This document shows positions 37,518 to 46,200 of a stretch of DNA of 64,000 nt, piece after piece; the first letter of the stretch is position 1; the number at the start of each line of letters is the position of its first letter. The stretch lies in contig CAMOTA010000001.1 in assembly GCA_946625225.1 (NCBI GenBank), positions 12,642-76,641 of the forward strand. Direction: 5' to 3'. Under the pieces are notes generated by a model. That model did no database searches, was not told the origin of the DNA, and saw only the letters and a list, made by a program, of their open reading frames with translations. The stretch is from UBA9715 sp003452695 (GTDB taxonomy: Bacteria; Actinomycetota; Coriobacteriia; Coriobacteriales; Eggerthellaceae). A program made the translations under genes and the position numbers.

Positions 37518-40500
37518 ATGGCATCGCTATTGGACCATATAGAATACTTGTCACAAGAGATCGGCGCCCATCCTGCCGGCACCGAAGAAGAACAGCAGGC
37601 TGCGCTGTACATAGCGGACCAATTCCAGAAAGAGTCTTCGTTCCCGGCGGCTATCGAGGAATTCACGAGCACGTCGAACCTCGAAGGAGCTCGCGCCATC
37701 CTTGCAATCGTAACCCTGGTCGTTTCCGTGCTGGCCATGTTCTTCGGAGTTCTTACCATCCCCGCCCTGGTGCTCGCCGCCATCGCGGCCGCCATATATG
37801 CGCTGGAAGCGTTCGACAAGCCCATAGTCTCGAAGCTGCTCGCGCGTGGAGCCAGCCAGAACGTCATCGCCAAGTACCAGCCATTCCACGACGACGAGGG
37901 CAAGGGAAGGCGCGGCCGGTCGCACAAGGTGGTATTCGTGGCGCACTACGACACGGGCAAGGTGGTGTCTCCCCTTGTGAGCAGGATAGAGGGAAGCGGG
38001 CTTCCCATCGGCCTTATCGTGGTCGGTGCGATGATAGCGGCAGCGTTCCTCCTGTTCGTCAGGCTGTTCGCGGGAGGCGGGGGCGCTGCGACGGTAATCC
38101 TGAACGTCATAACCGTTATCTGCCTGCTCGTCGTGCTGCTTCCCATCGTGAAGGCGGTACTCATGCACATCGCCCCGTATAACGAAGGCGCAAACAACAA
38201 CGCCTCGGGCGTCGCGGCCTTAATCGAGGTGGCGCGCCGGATAAGCAGCGGAAGCCTGAGCGAAGAGGACCTTGCCGAGCAAGGTGACGATGTGGTCATT
38301 CACGGCGAAGCCGCAGCCCGCGAACGGGGCCTCGTTCCCGAGGGTGCCCAGATCCGCTACGAGGCGGAGCAGATAGCCCCGCCCGACGAGATTGGCGAGT
38401 ACGACGAAGGCGAGCGGCTCCTGTCGGCAAAGGCGGCCATCGCCGCGCTTACAGGACAGCCCGTGGAACGCAAGATATACGGGTCGGTAGCGGGGAATCT
38501 GGTGAATTCCCGTGCAAGCTCCGATGCAGCGGAGCCGATCCCCGCCGTTCCAGCCGAATACGAGCAGGTTTCGGCAGGGCAGGCGTATGAGGAAGACCGC
38601 CGCTACGAGCAGCCGGCGAATCCGCCGCAGGCGGCATCGTACTGGCCCGATGTCGAGCCGCTCTCGTCCGACGAGGTCTATACGACTCCAATAGAGGTGA
38701 ACAACCCCTATCGCCAAGCTTCCGAAATCGCGCAGGCTGATGCATCCGGTTTCAAGAACGCGCCGAGCTGGTTCGTGGCGGCGCAGCGCAATGCAAAGAA
38801 ACCCGCAGGCGATGCGGGCCCGATTCAGCGTTCGCGCTATACCGAAGCCATAGAATCCGCCGAACGCGGTGTGGCTCAACGCGAACAAGAGCGTCTGGCG
38901 GAAGAGCGCATGCGCGCCGAAGAGGAGCGCCGCGCGCGCGAAGAGGCCGCGCGCGCTGCAATCGAAGCGGCCCAGATGGAGATATCGGCGGTTTCTGCCT
39001 CCGAATCGCAAGAGCATCCCGTCTTCCAGGAACCCACCGAGCGCCCGGCGAAGAAGGCGCCCGAAGCCGATGTTCCTGTGCAGGAAGAACCGCAACCCGC
39101 GCTTGCAGAAAGCGACGAGCGCGACTTGCCGGAAGGGACGCCGGCAGAAGTGCAACGGGAAGAGCCGGCAGAGCAAGCCGAAGAAGATCCCAGCAAGACC
39201 ATGGCCCATGCGCCCATCGACATCGAAGAGATCAAACGCGAGCTCGAACAGGAAGATGGGGATGAGGAAAGCGAGCTGCTTTCCGCGCCCCCGGCGGAGT
39301 TCTCCATGCCCTCGCGCCGCTTCGAGCTTCCTTCCATAGAAAACGCGCAGCAAAGCGACAAGGTGGCGGAAAACCAGAACCCCTCGAGGTCGGGCTTGCT
39401 TCGCCGCCTGCGCACCGACATACCTTCCCTGTCGGGCATCATCCGCTTGCAGGAAGAAGGAGAGGACGTAAGCCAAAAGTCCGATTCTACGCCCCCTGCT
39501 TCCCGCCGCAGCCTTCGCTCGGGGCAGATTCCGGCCATTGCGGGGGAGTCTTCCCCGGTTGCTTTCCCGCAAGATGCGCCGAATGCCGTCGCAGCGCCTG
39601 CGGATGCCGCGGAAGGTGCGGCGGTCGATTACGATATGAGCCCGAACCTCGAAGACATCGAATTCGCGGAAGCGCCGTCCGAACAGGCTGCACCCGCCCC
39701 GCGCGAGCGCACGGCCCCGACGCCTCGCAGGCGTCCGAGCGCTTCGGGCCGTGCTGCGGCTGCCCGGCAAACTGCGGTGGCAGGCGACTCTGCAGACGTG
39801 GACATGCCCGAATCGCGCGCGCAGGGATTGCTCGGCCGCTTCCGCCGCAAGGGCAAGGAGCAGCTCGAGGAAACCCCCCAGGAATGGCTGAACGTAGACG
39901 AAGATTTCAGCGCGCGCGAAGTGGGCCGCAAGCGCGGTGGATGGGAAAGCTTCCGGGATGAACAGTACGACGACCAATACGACGATGCGCCCGAACAGGA
40001 AGAGGGCCACGCCGGTTCGCGCTGGAACGGCGGCGCCTTCTCGCGCTTGAAGCTGGGCCACGTAAGCACCTTGTCCACCAACGAGGAGCCGCAAGACGAG
40101 CTACCCGTCGAAGAGCCCGCGCCCGAACCCGTGGAAGAAGATGCGATTGCAGAGGAAATCGAGCAGATCTACCATTTCCGCAACCCGCTGTTCAATACCG
40201 AGGTCTGGTTCGTCGCAATAGGTTCGGATACCGAGCTGCACGATGGAGCGCGGGCGTTCGTCGAAGCGCATCGCGACGAGTTGCGGGGATGCATGATCAT
40301 AGAGGTGGAATCGCTTGGTCTCGGCGAGCTTGCAACGGCTTCCGAAGAAGGGCGCTACCGCAAGTTGAAGGCGTCTTCGCGCGTGAAGCGCTATATGCGT
40401 CAGGCCACGGCGGCAACGGGCATAGCCCCCGGCACCGTAAGCCTTGCAGGTTACGATAGCATCACGACGGTAGTTCAGAAATCCGGTTTGCAGGCCATGC

Positions 40501-40628
40501 ACTTGCTGGGCGTGGAAGATGGCAGGCCGGCCTTGAAGGGCAGTGCCGACGACGTCGTCGAAAACATAGACGAGATGCTGCTCGACGAGAACGTGAACTT
40601 CTTGCTCGAACTGGCGAAGCGCGGCTAG
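37518..40628 (+). CDS. Degenerate M28-peptidase-like membrane protein with a very long disordered insertion
   Basis: This 1036-residue protein opens like an M28 aminopeptidase ('YLSQEIGAHPAGTEEEQQAALYIADQF') and contains HYDTG (His143, Asp145) and GANNNASGVAALIEVAR (224-240). Membrane segments lie at about 56-94 and 162-215. Residues about 245-885 are low-complexity, rich in Glu, Ala, Pro and Arg. The fold then resumes ('VWFVAIGSDTELHDGARAFVEAH', 'LHAMHLLGVEDG'-like end). Several metal or catalytic residues look replaced: the bridging Asp is Asn227, the Glu-Glu pair reads Asp-Thr, and the final His is absent. Enzyme activity is therefore doubtful; a scaffold role is a guess. Confidence 0.65.
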   Translation: MASLLDHIEYLSQEIGAHPAGTEEEQQAALYIADQFQKESSFPAAIEEFTSTSNLEGARAILAIVTLVVSVLAMFFGVLTIPALVLAAIAAAIYALEAFDKPIVSKLLARGASQNVIAKYQPFHDDEGKGRRGRSHKVVFVAHYDTGKVVSPLVSRIEGSGLPIGLIVVGAMIAAAFLLFVRLFAGGGGAATVILNVITVICLLVVLLPIVKAVLMHIAPYNEGANNNASGVAALIEVARRISSGSLSEEDLAEQGDDVVIHGEAAARERGLVPEGAQIRYEAEQIAPPDEIGEYDEGERLLSAKAAIAALTGQPVERKIYGSVAGNLVNSRASSDAAEPIPAVPAEYEQVSAGQAYEEDRRYEQPANPPQAASYWPDVEPLSSDEVYTTPIEVNNPYRQASEIAQADASGFKNAPSWFVAAQRNAKKPAGDAGPIQRSRYTEAIESAERGVAQREQERLAEERMRAEEERRAREEAARAAIEAAQMEISAVSASESQEHPVFQEPTERPAKKAPEADVPVQEEPQPALAESDERDLPEGTPAEVQREEPAEQAEEDPSKTMAHAPIDIEEIKRELEQEDGDEESELLSAPPAEFSMPSRRFELPSIENAQQSDKVAENQNPSRSGLLRRLRTDIPSLSGIIRLQEEGEDVSQKSDSTPPASRRSLRSGQIPAIAGESSPVAFPQDAPNAVAAPADAAEGAAVDYDMSPNLEDIEFAEAPSEQAAPAPRERTAPTPRRRPSASGRAAAARQTAVAGDSADVDMPESRAQGLLGRFRRKGKEQLEETPQEWLNVDEDFSAREVGRKRGGWESFRDEQYDDQYDDAPEQEEGHAGSRWNGGAFSRLKLGHVSTLSTNEEPQDELPVEEPAPEPVEEDAIAEEIEQIYHFRNPLFNTEVWFVAIGSDTELHDGARAFVEAHRDELRGCMIIEVESLGLGELATASEEGRYRKLKASSRVKRYMRQATAATGIAPGTVSLAGYDSITTVVQKSGLQAMHLLGVEDGRPALKGSADDVVENIDEMLLDENVNFLLELAKRG

Positions 40629-40647
40629 CCGTCGGCGATGGTGCAAG

Positions 40648-40701
40648 TATAATCGCACTGGTTCGACCAGAACTGTAGGAGGCCCGGGCAACCGGGCCTC
40701 C
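40648..40701 (+). promoter_or_regulatory. Promoter -10 and leader hairpin before the small Cys protein
   Basis: TATAAT (40648-40653) is followed by a perfect 10-bp hairpin GGAGGCCCGG / CCGGGCCTCC with GCAA loop (40678-40701), then the ribosome site AGGAGGAAAG. No good -35 box is visible. The hairpin may instead end the preceding gene's transcript. Confidence 0.45.
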
Positions 40702-40728
40702 ACGTTAGCGGAGGCAGGAGGAAAGAAC

Positions 40729-40932
40729 ATGGCAGACCTTGCAGCGGTAATGGCGAAGCGCGGGTTCAAGCCGCTTACCGACGAAGACCTTCTCGGCCAA
40801 GGCATCGAAGTGGTGAAATGCCGTGCATGCAGCGGCTATGGGAACTGCGGCTACAAGACGTTTCGCCTGTACGAGAACAAGCCGTATTCCGTATGCAACC
40901 TGCGCATGGAAAAACTGAAGAACGGCGATTAG
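40729..40932 (+). CDS. Small cysteine-containing protein of unknown function
   Basis: This 67-residue protein has four cysteines in 'VVKCRACSGYGNCGYKTFRL' and 'YSVCNLRMEK' (CxxC, then two single cysteines), a spacing that could hold a zinc ion. An excellent ribosome site (AGGAGGAAAG) supports expression. It is followed directly by the 50-bp-arm inverted repeat. I do not recognise the family. Confidence 0.7.
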   Translation: MADLAAVMAKRGFKPLTDEDLLGQGIEVVKCRACSGYGNCGYKTFRLYENKPYSVCNLRMEKLKNGD

Positions 40933-40940
40933 ACGGGCCC

Positions 40941-41154
40941 GTGCGTTTGGCATGCGGCGGGAGGCCGCGCCCCGAGACGCCCCGCCGAGCTCTCGCGGGC
41001 AATGAGGAGCGCAGGCGCAGCGGGAGCGAGGACTGTTTGAGGCCGCGCAGCGGCCGAGTTCCGCAGCTGCTGCGCCGGAGCGACGAATGCTCTTGCCCGC
41101 GCGTGCTCGGCGGGGCGTCTCGGGGCGCGGCCTCCCGCCGCATGCCAAACGCAC
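40941..41154. repeat. Long inverted repeat, 50-bp perfect arms
   Basis: Arms 40941-40990 and 41105-41154 are exact reverse complements; complementarity continues inward with a few mismatches (CGCGGGCAA). The 114-base centre contains a further palindromic part (GGCCGCGCAGCGGCC at 41041). The whole element carries no gene and separates the small Cys protein from asd. It has the look of a non-coding mobile or dispersed palindrome. Confidence 0.85.
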
Positions 41155-41269
41155 CGCTCGCGGGGATACGGCCCCTTCATTAAAGGGTTGTTAACAAAGC
41201 GCTGCTACAGTTTGGTTTGAACGTGTTGTAATGGCAGGCGAACGCGCCTGGAGAGCAAAGGGGAAACAT

Positions 41270-42316
41270 ATGGCATGGAGCAAGGGCATACCCGCAAACC
41301 CGGTCGTGGCGGTTGCGGGGGCCACTGGCGCAGTGGGGCAGGAATTCATGAACGTCCTTCACGACCTGGATTTTCCGGCGAGCGAGGTGCGGGCGTTGGC
41401 CAGCGCGCGCTCTGCGGGCAAGGCAATTCCCTTCGGAGGCTGCGGTAGCGTGCAGCCCGGCGACCTCGTGGTTCAGGAGATGATCCCTGCGGCTTTCGAG
41501 GGCGTGGACATTGCGTTGTTCTCGGCGGGAGCAGGCGTTTCCCGCGAAATGCGCCAGGCGGTGGTGGATGCAGGCGCCGTCATGGTGGACAATTCCAGCG
41601 CGTTTCGGATGGAAGACGACGTGCCGCTCGTCGTTCCCGAAGTGAATCCCGAAGATGTGAGCTGGCACAACGGGGTTATCGCAAACCCCAACTGCACGAC
41701 CATCATCATGTCGCTGCCTCTGAAGGCGCTGCACGACGTATCGCCGATAAAGCGCGTGGTCGTGTCGTCGTATCAGGCGGCTTCGGGTGCAGGCGCCCCC
41801 GCGATGGCCGAGCTCTACGACCAGACGGCAGAATACCTGGAAGGCAAGCGCGGCGACGAGCTGACCGTTTCCGCCTTCGCTCACCAGATCGCCTTCAACT
41901 GCATTCCCCATATCGACGTCTTCCTGGAAGACGGTTCGACCAAGGAGGAATGGAAGATGGTGGTGGAAACCAAGAAGATTTTCCATGCCGATATCGCAGT
42001 GGCACCTACCTGCGTGCGCGTGCCGTCGCTTCGCTGCCATGCCGAGTCGGTGAACGTGGAATTCGAAAGTCCCATTGCGCTTGATGATGCGCGGGCAGCC
42101 CTTGCCGCTGCGGCGGGGGTGACCGTAATGGACGACCCGGCCAACAACGTCTACCCGATGCCCGGCCTGCTCGCCGGCACGGACGACGTGTACGTGGGCA
42201 GGCTGCGGACCGACCCGACCATTCCCAATGGCCTGCAGTTCTGGTGCGTGGGTGACCAGATCCGCAAGGGCGCGGCCCTGAACGCCGTGCAGATAGCGCA
42301 ACTCCTGCTGCCGTAA
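41270..42316 (+). CDS. asd: Aspartate-semialdehyde dehydrogenase
   Basis: This 348-residue NADP enzyme makes aspartate semialdehyde from aspartyl phosphate, the step after lysC. The Rossmann motif is VAVAGATGAVGQEFMNVL. The catalytic Cys lies in 'IANPNCTTIIMSLPLKAL', and 'SSYQAASGAGAPAM' and 'VRVPSLRCHAESVNVEFE' (substrate Arg and general-base His) match the family. AAGGGG precedes the ATG at 41270. The next gene starts immediately after the stop codon, so the two are probably co-transcribed. Confidence 0.96.
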   Translation: MAWSKGIPANPVVAVAGATGAVGQEFMNVLHDLDFPASEVRALASARSAGKAIPFGGCGSVQPGDLVVQEMIPAAFEGVDIALFSAGAGVSREMRQAVVDAGAVMVDNSSAFRMEDDVPLVVPEVNPEDVSWHNGVIANPNCTTIIMSLPLKALHDVSPIKRVVVSSYQAASGAGAPAMAELYDQTAEYLEGKRGDELTVSAFAHQIAFNCIPHIDVFLEDGSTKEEWKMVVETKKIFHADIAVAPTCVRVPSLRCHAESVNVEFESPIALDDARAALAAAAGVTVMDDPANNVYPMPGLLAGTDDVYVGRLRTDPTIPNGLQFWCVGDQIRKGAALNAVQIAQLLLP

Positions 42317-43057
42317 TTGAAGAAGCTACGCCTGGACACGCTGCTCGTGGAACGCGGGGCCTTTGCCGACGAGGCGCAGGCCCTGCGCGCCGTCTTGGCC
42401 CACGAGGTGATGGTCGACGGCGCCTATGCCACCAGCGCGGCACAGCGGGTGCGCCCCGATGCGCAGATAAGCGTGAAGTCGCGAGCCACATACGTGTCGC
42501 GTGGCGGCTTCAAGCTGAAAGGCGCCCTCGACGCCTTCGAAGTGGACGTTGCGGGCCTTCGCTGCATGGACATCGGCTGCTCAACCGGCGGCTTCACCGA
42601 TTGCCTGCTGCAAGCGGGGGCAGCCGAAGTGGCCGCGGTGGACGTCGGCTACGGCGATTTGGCGTGGAAGCTGAGGCAAGACGCCCGCGTGAAGGTGTTC
42701 GAGCGCACCAACATACGCCATGCCGACCCCGAAGCCCTCGGCGCCCCGTTCGACATGCTCGTCGCCGACCTCAGCTTCATCGGTCTCGCAGGGCTCGTGC
42801 CGGTCTTCGCCCGGTTCTGCCGTCCGGGCTCCGTGTTCGTCGGCCTGGTGAAGCCGCAGTTCGAATCGCGGCAGGGGGAAACCGACTCGCGCGGGCTCGT
42901 GCAGGACGAAAGCGTGCGCGCACGCACGCTTCGGGAGGTAATCGATTCGCTCGAATCGGGCGGATTCCGCTGCCTGGGCTCGATGGAGTCCCCCATACGG
43001 GGAAAGCAGTCGGGCAACGTGGAATACCTCGTGCACGCCGTGTACGGCCACGAGTGA
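42317..43057 (+). CDS. tlyA: TlyA-family rRNA 2'-O-methyltransferase (S4 + FtsJ domains)
   Basis: This 246-residue protein has an N-terminal S4 RNA-binding domain ('RLDTLLVERGAFADEAQALRAV') and an FtsJ-like methyltransferase with SAM motif 'CMDIGCSTGGFTDCLLQAGA'. 'FDMLVADLSFIGL' and 'VGLVKPQFES' supply the catalytic K-D-K-E type residues. TlyA methylates 16S and/or 23S rRNA in mycobacteria and affects capreomycin sensitivity; some relatives are called haemolysins. It starts at a TTG directly abutting the asd stop. Substrate here is inferred. Confidence 0.9.
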   Translation: MKKLRLDTLLVERGAFADEAQALRAVLAHEVMVDGAYATSAAQRVRPDAQISVKSRATYVSRGGFKLKGALDAFEVDVAGLRCMDIGCSTGGFTDCLLQAGAAEVAAVDVGYGDLAWKLRQDARVKVFERTNIRHADPEALGAPFDMLVADLSFIGLAGLVPVFARFCRPGSVFVGLVKPQFESRQGETDSRGLVQDESVRARTLREVIDSLESGGFRCLGSMESPIRGKQSGNVEYLVHAVYGHE

Positions 43058-43248
43058 GCAGCGGCGTGGGCAAGCGCAGCGGTGCCGGGCTCTTTCCGCC
43101 CGCCCGGCAGCCGGAACGAGCCTCTGAAGACGCGCCAACATAGCGAATGGGTGACGGGTGGCGGATGACGCCCGTATTCCCGCATCGGTTTCGTACAATA
43201 CGAGTTTCAAGAACAAACGGGAAGAAATGCGGCGAGGAGTATCGCAGT

Positions 43249-46200
43249 ATGAAGTACAAAGGCAGGGACTATGTCGAGATACCGTCGGGCAACGAGGTGG
43301 CAGTATCGCGCAAGACGGATCTGAGGGCCGGTATCGACGTGGGTTCGACCACGGTGAAGCTGGCCATACTCGACCGCAACGACAACGTTGTCTGGTCCAT
43401 CTACCAGCGGCACCATTCGGATGTGCGCGCGACCATCGCCCAGGTGCTCGAAGCGGCCGCGCCCGAATACGGCGACCGGGAAATGACCATTGCCATCACG
43501 GGGTCGGGCGGCCTGCTGTTGGCGAAATGGCTTGGAGTGGAATTCGTGCAGGAGGTAATCGCGAGCAAGACCGCCGTGGAAACCTTCATACCCAAGACCG
43601 ACGTGGCCATAGAGCTTGGCGGAGAAGATGCGAAGATCATCTATTTCGGGCGTTCGATAGAGCAACGCATGAACGGCACGTGCGCGGGTGGAACGGGGGC
43701 CTTCATCGACCAGATGGCGGCTTTGCTGAACACCGATGCAGGTGGCCTGAACCAGCTGGCGGCCAACCACGAGACCATCTATCCCATAGCCAGCCGTTGC
43801 GGGGTGTTCGCGAAAACCGACGTGCAACCGCTGCTGAACGAGGGCGCGCGCAAAGAGGACATCGCCGCGAGCATCTTCCAATCGGTTGTTACGCAGACCA
43901 TCAGCGGATTGGCGTGCGGCCGCCCGATACGCGGCCATATCGCGTTCCTCGGCGGCCCGCTGCAGTACCTGCCGGAGCTGCGCAAGCGCTTCTATGAAAC
44001 CCTCGACCTGGACGAAGAGCACATCATCGTTCCGGAAAACGCCCACCTGTTCGTGGCAAGCGGCTGTGCAGTGGCGGGCGGCGAAGTGGAGGGCATACGC
44101 CCCGAGCGCCTGAACGACGTGATAGCCCGACTGCATAGCCTGGGAGATTTGCAGGGCTCCGAGGTCGTGCGATTGGCGCCGTTGTTTGCCAGCGAGGAAG
44201 AGCATGCCCGGTTCGTCGAGCGCCATGCGGCCGAGCGCGTTGCGCGCGGCGACCTCGCAACCTATCGCGGCGAGGCCTATTTGGGAATTGACGCCGGGTC
44301 GACCACGTTCAAGGCGGTCCTCATCGGCCGCGACGGCGACATCCTGTGGTCCCACTACGTGTCCAACAAGGGCGATGTGCTCGGATGCGCGCGCACGGCG
44401 CTCGCCGCGCTCTACGACGACCTGCCCGCAGATGCCGATGGCCGTCCGCTCGTGACCATTGCCCATTCGACGGTAACGGGATACGGCGAAGGCCTTCTGC
44501 TGCAGGCGTTGCAGGTGGATTCGGGCGAGATAGAAACGGTGGCGCACCTGCGCGGTGCGCGGGAAATGCTTCCCAATGTGGAGTTCATCCTCGACATCGG
44601 CGGCCAGGACATGAAGTGCCTGCGCGTGAAGGACGGGGTTATCGACCACATCATGCTGAACGAGGCCTGCAGTTCCGGGTGTGGAAGCTTCATCGAAAGC
44701 TTTGCGAGCGGCCTGGGGCTGGACGTCTCCGAGTTCGCTAAGACGGCCATAGAAGCGCAACAACCCGTCGACCTGGGAAGCCGCTGCACCGTCTTCATGA
44801 ACAGCCGCGTGAAGCAAGCCCAGAAAGAGGGTGCGACCGTCGGCGACATCGCCGCCGGCCTTGCGATTTCGGTCATTAAGAACGCGCTGTTCAAAGTTAT
44901 AAAGATTCGCGATCCGCACGATGTGGGCGAACACGTTATCGTGCAGGGCGGCACCTTCCTGAACGATGCCGTGCTGCGCGCTTTCGAGCAGCTTGCCGGG
45001 GTGGATGCGGTCCGCCCCGACATCGCGGGCAACATGGGCGCATACGGCGCTGCCCTCCTCGCCCGCGACCGGGCGCATGCCGGCCAAGGCGGCGAGGTGC
45101 ACTCGACGCTGCTCACGCGCGAGCAGCTGGACGCCTTGCAGCCGACGCACCGCACCGTGCGCTGCAAGGGGTGCTCGAACGCCTGCCTGCTCACCATCAA
45201 CGATTTCGGCAAGGACGCCCAGGGAAAGCATCGCCGATTCATCACCGGCAACCGATGCGAGAAAGGCGCCGGCCTTGCCGGTGGCACGACGAGCGATGCA
45301 AACGTGCCGAACCTGTTCGACTACAAGGCGCATCGCCTCTTCGACTACGAGCCCCTTGCGCGCGACGCCGCGCCCCGCGGAACGGTTGGAATCCCCCGCG
45401 TCCTGAACATGTACGAGAACTATCCGTTCTGGTTCACCTTCTTCACGAAGCTCGGGTTCAGCGTGATCTTGTCAGACCCCTCCACGAAGAAGACCTACGA
45501 GGCGGGCATCGAGTCCATGCCGTCGGAATCGGTGTGCTACCCGGCGAAGCTCAGCCATGGCCACGTGATGAACCTGCTGGGCAAGCGCCCCGATTTCATC
45601 TGGATGCCCTGCGCCAAATGGGAGCGGCAAGAAGACGAGGGTGCCGGGAACCACTACAACTGCCCGATCGTCGCAAGCTATTCGGAAGCGCTGCGCCTGA
45701 ACGTGGACGATCTGCGCGAGCCGGACGCGCCGCCCTTCCTGAACCCGTGGCTGCCCTACGACCAGAAGGACCATCTGAAGAAGCGCCTGTACTACGAGCT
45801 GTCGGATCATTTCAAGCAAATCGTTGGCAAGCATGCCCCCGTGCCGAGCAAATCGGAGATAGCCGAAGCGGTGGAGCTTGCCTGGGCCGAGGATGCGAAG
45901 TTCAAGGAAGACATGCGCGCCAAGGGCGAGGAAACGCTGGCCTGGATGGAGGAGACGGGAACGCACGGCATCGTGCTGGCAGGACGCCCCTACCACAACG
46001 ACCCCGAGATTAACCACGCCATTCCCGAGCTGCTGACAAGCTATGGCCTGGCCGTGCTCACCGAGGATTCCATCGCCCATCTGGGAACGCTCGAGCGTCC
46101 CATACGCGTGGTGGACCAGTGGATGTACCATACGCGCCTGTATGCCGCAGCAAAGGTGGCAACGCAGCGCCGCGATCTGGACCTGATTCAGCTGAACTCC

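Noticed and set aside
38220..40094. Long minus-strand frame opposite the M28-like gene
   Set aside because: Mirror of the low-complexity Glu/Ala-rich insertion; composition (Arg/Leu/Gly/Phe) is what reverse reading predicts.
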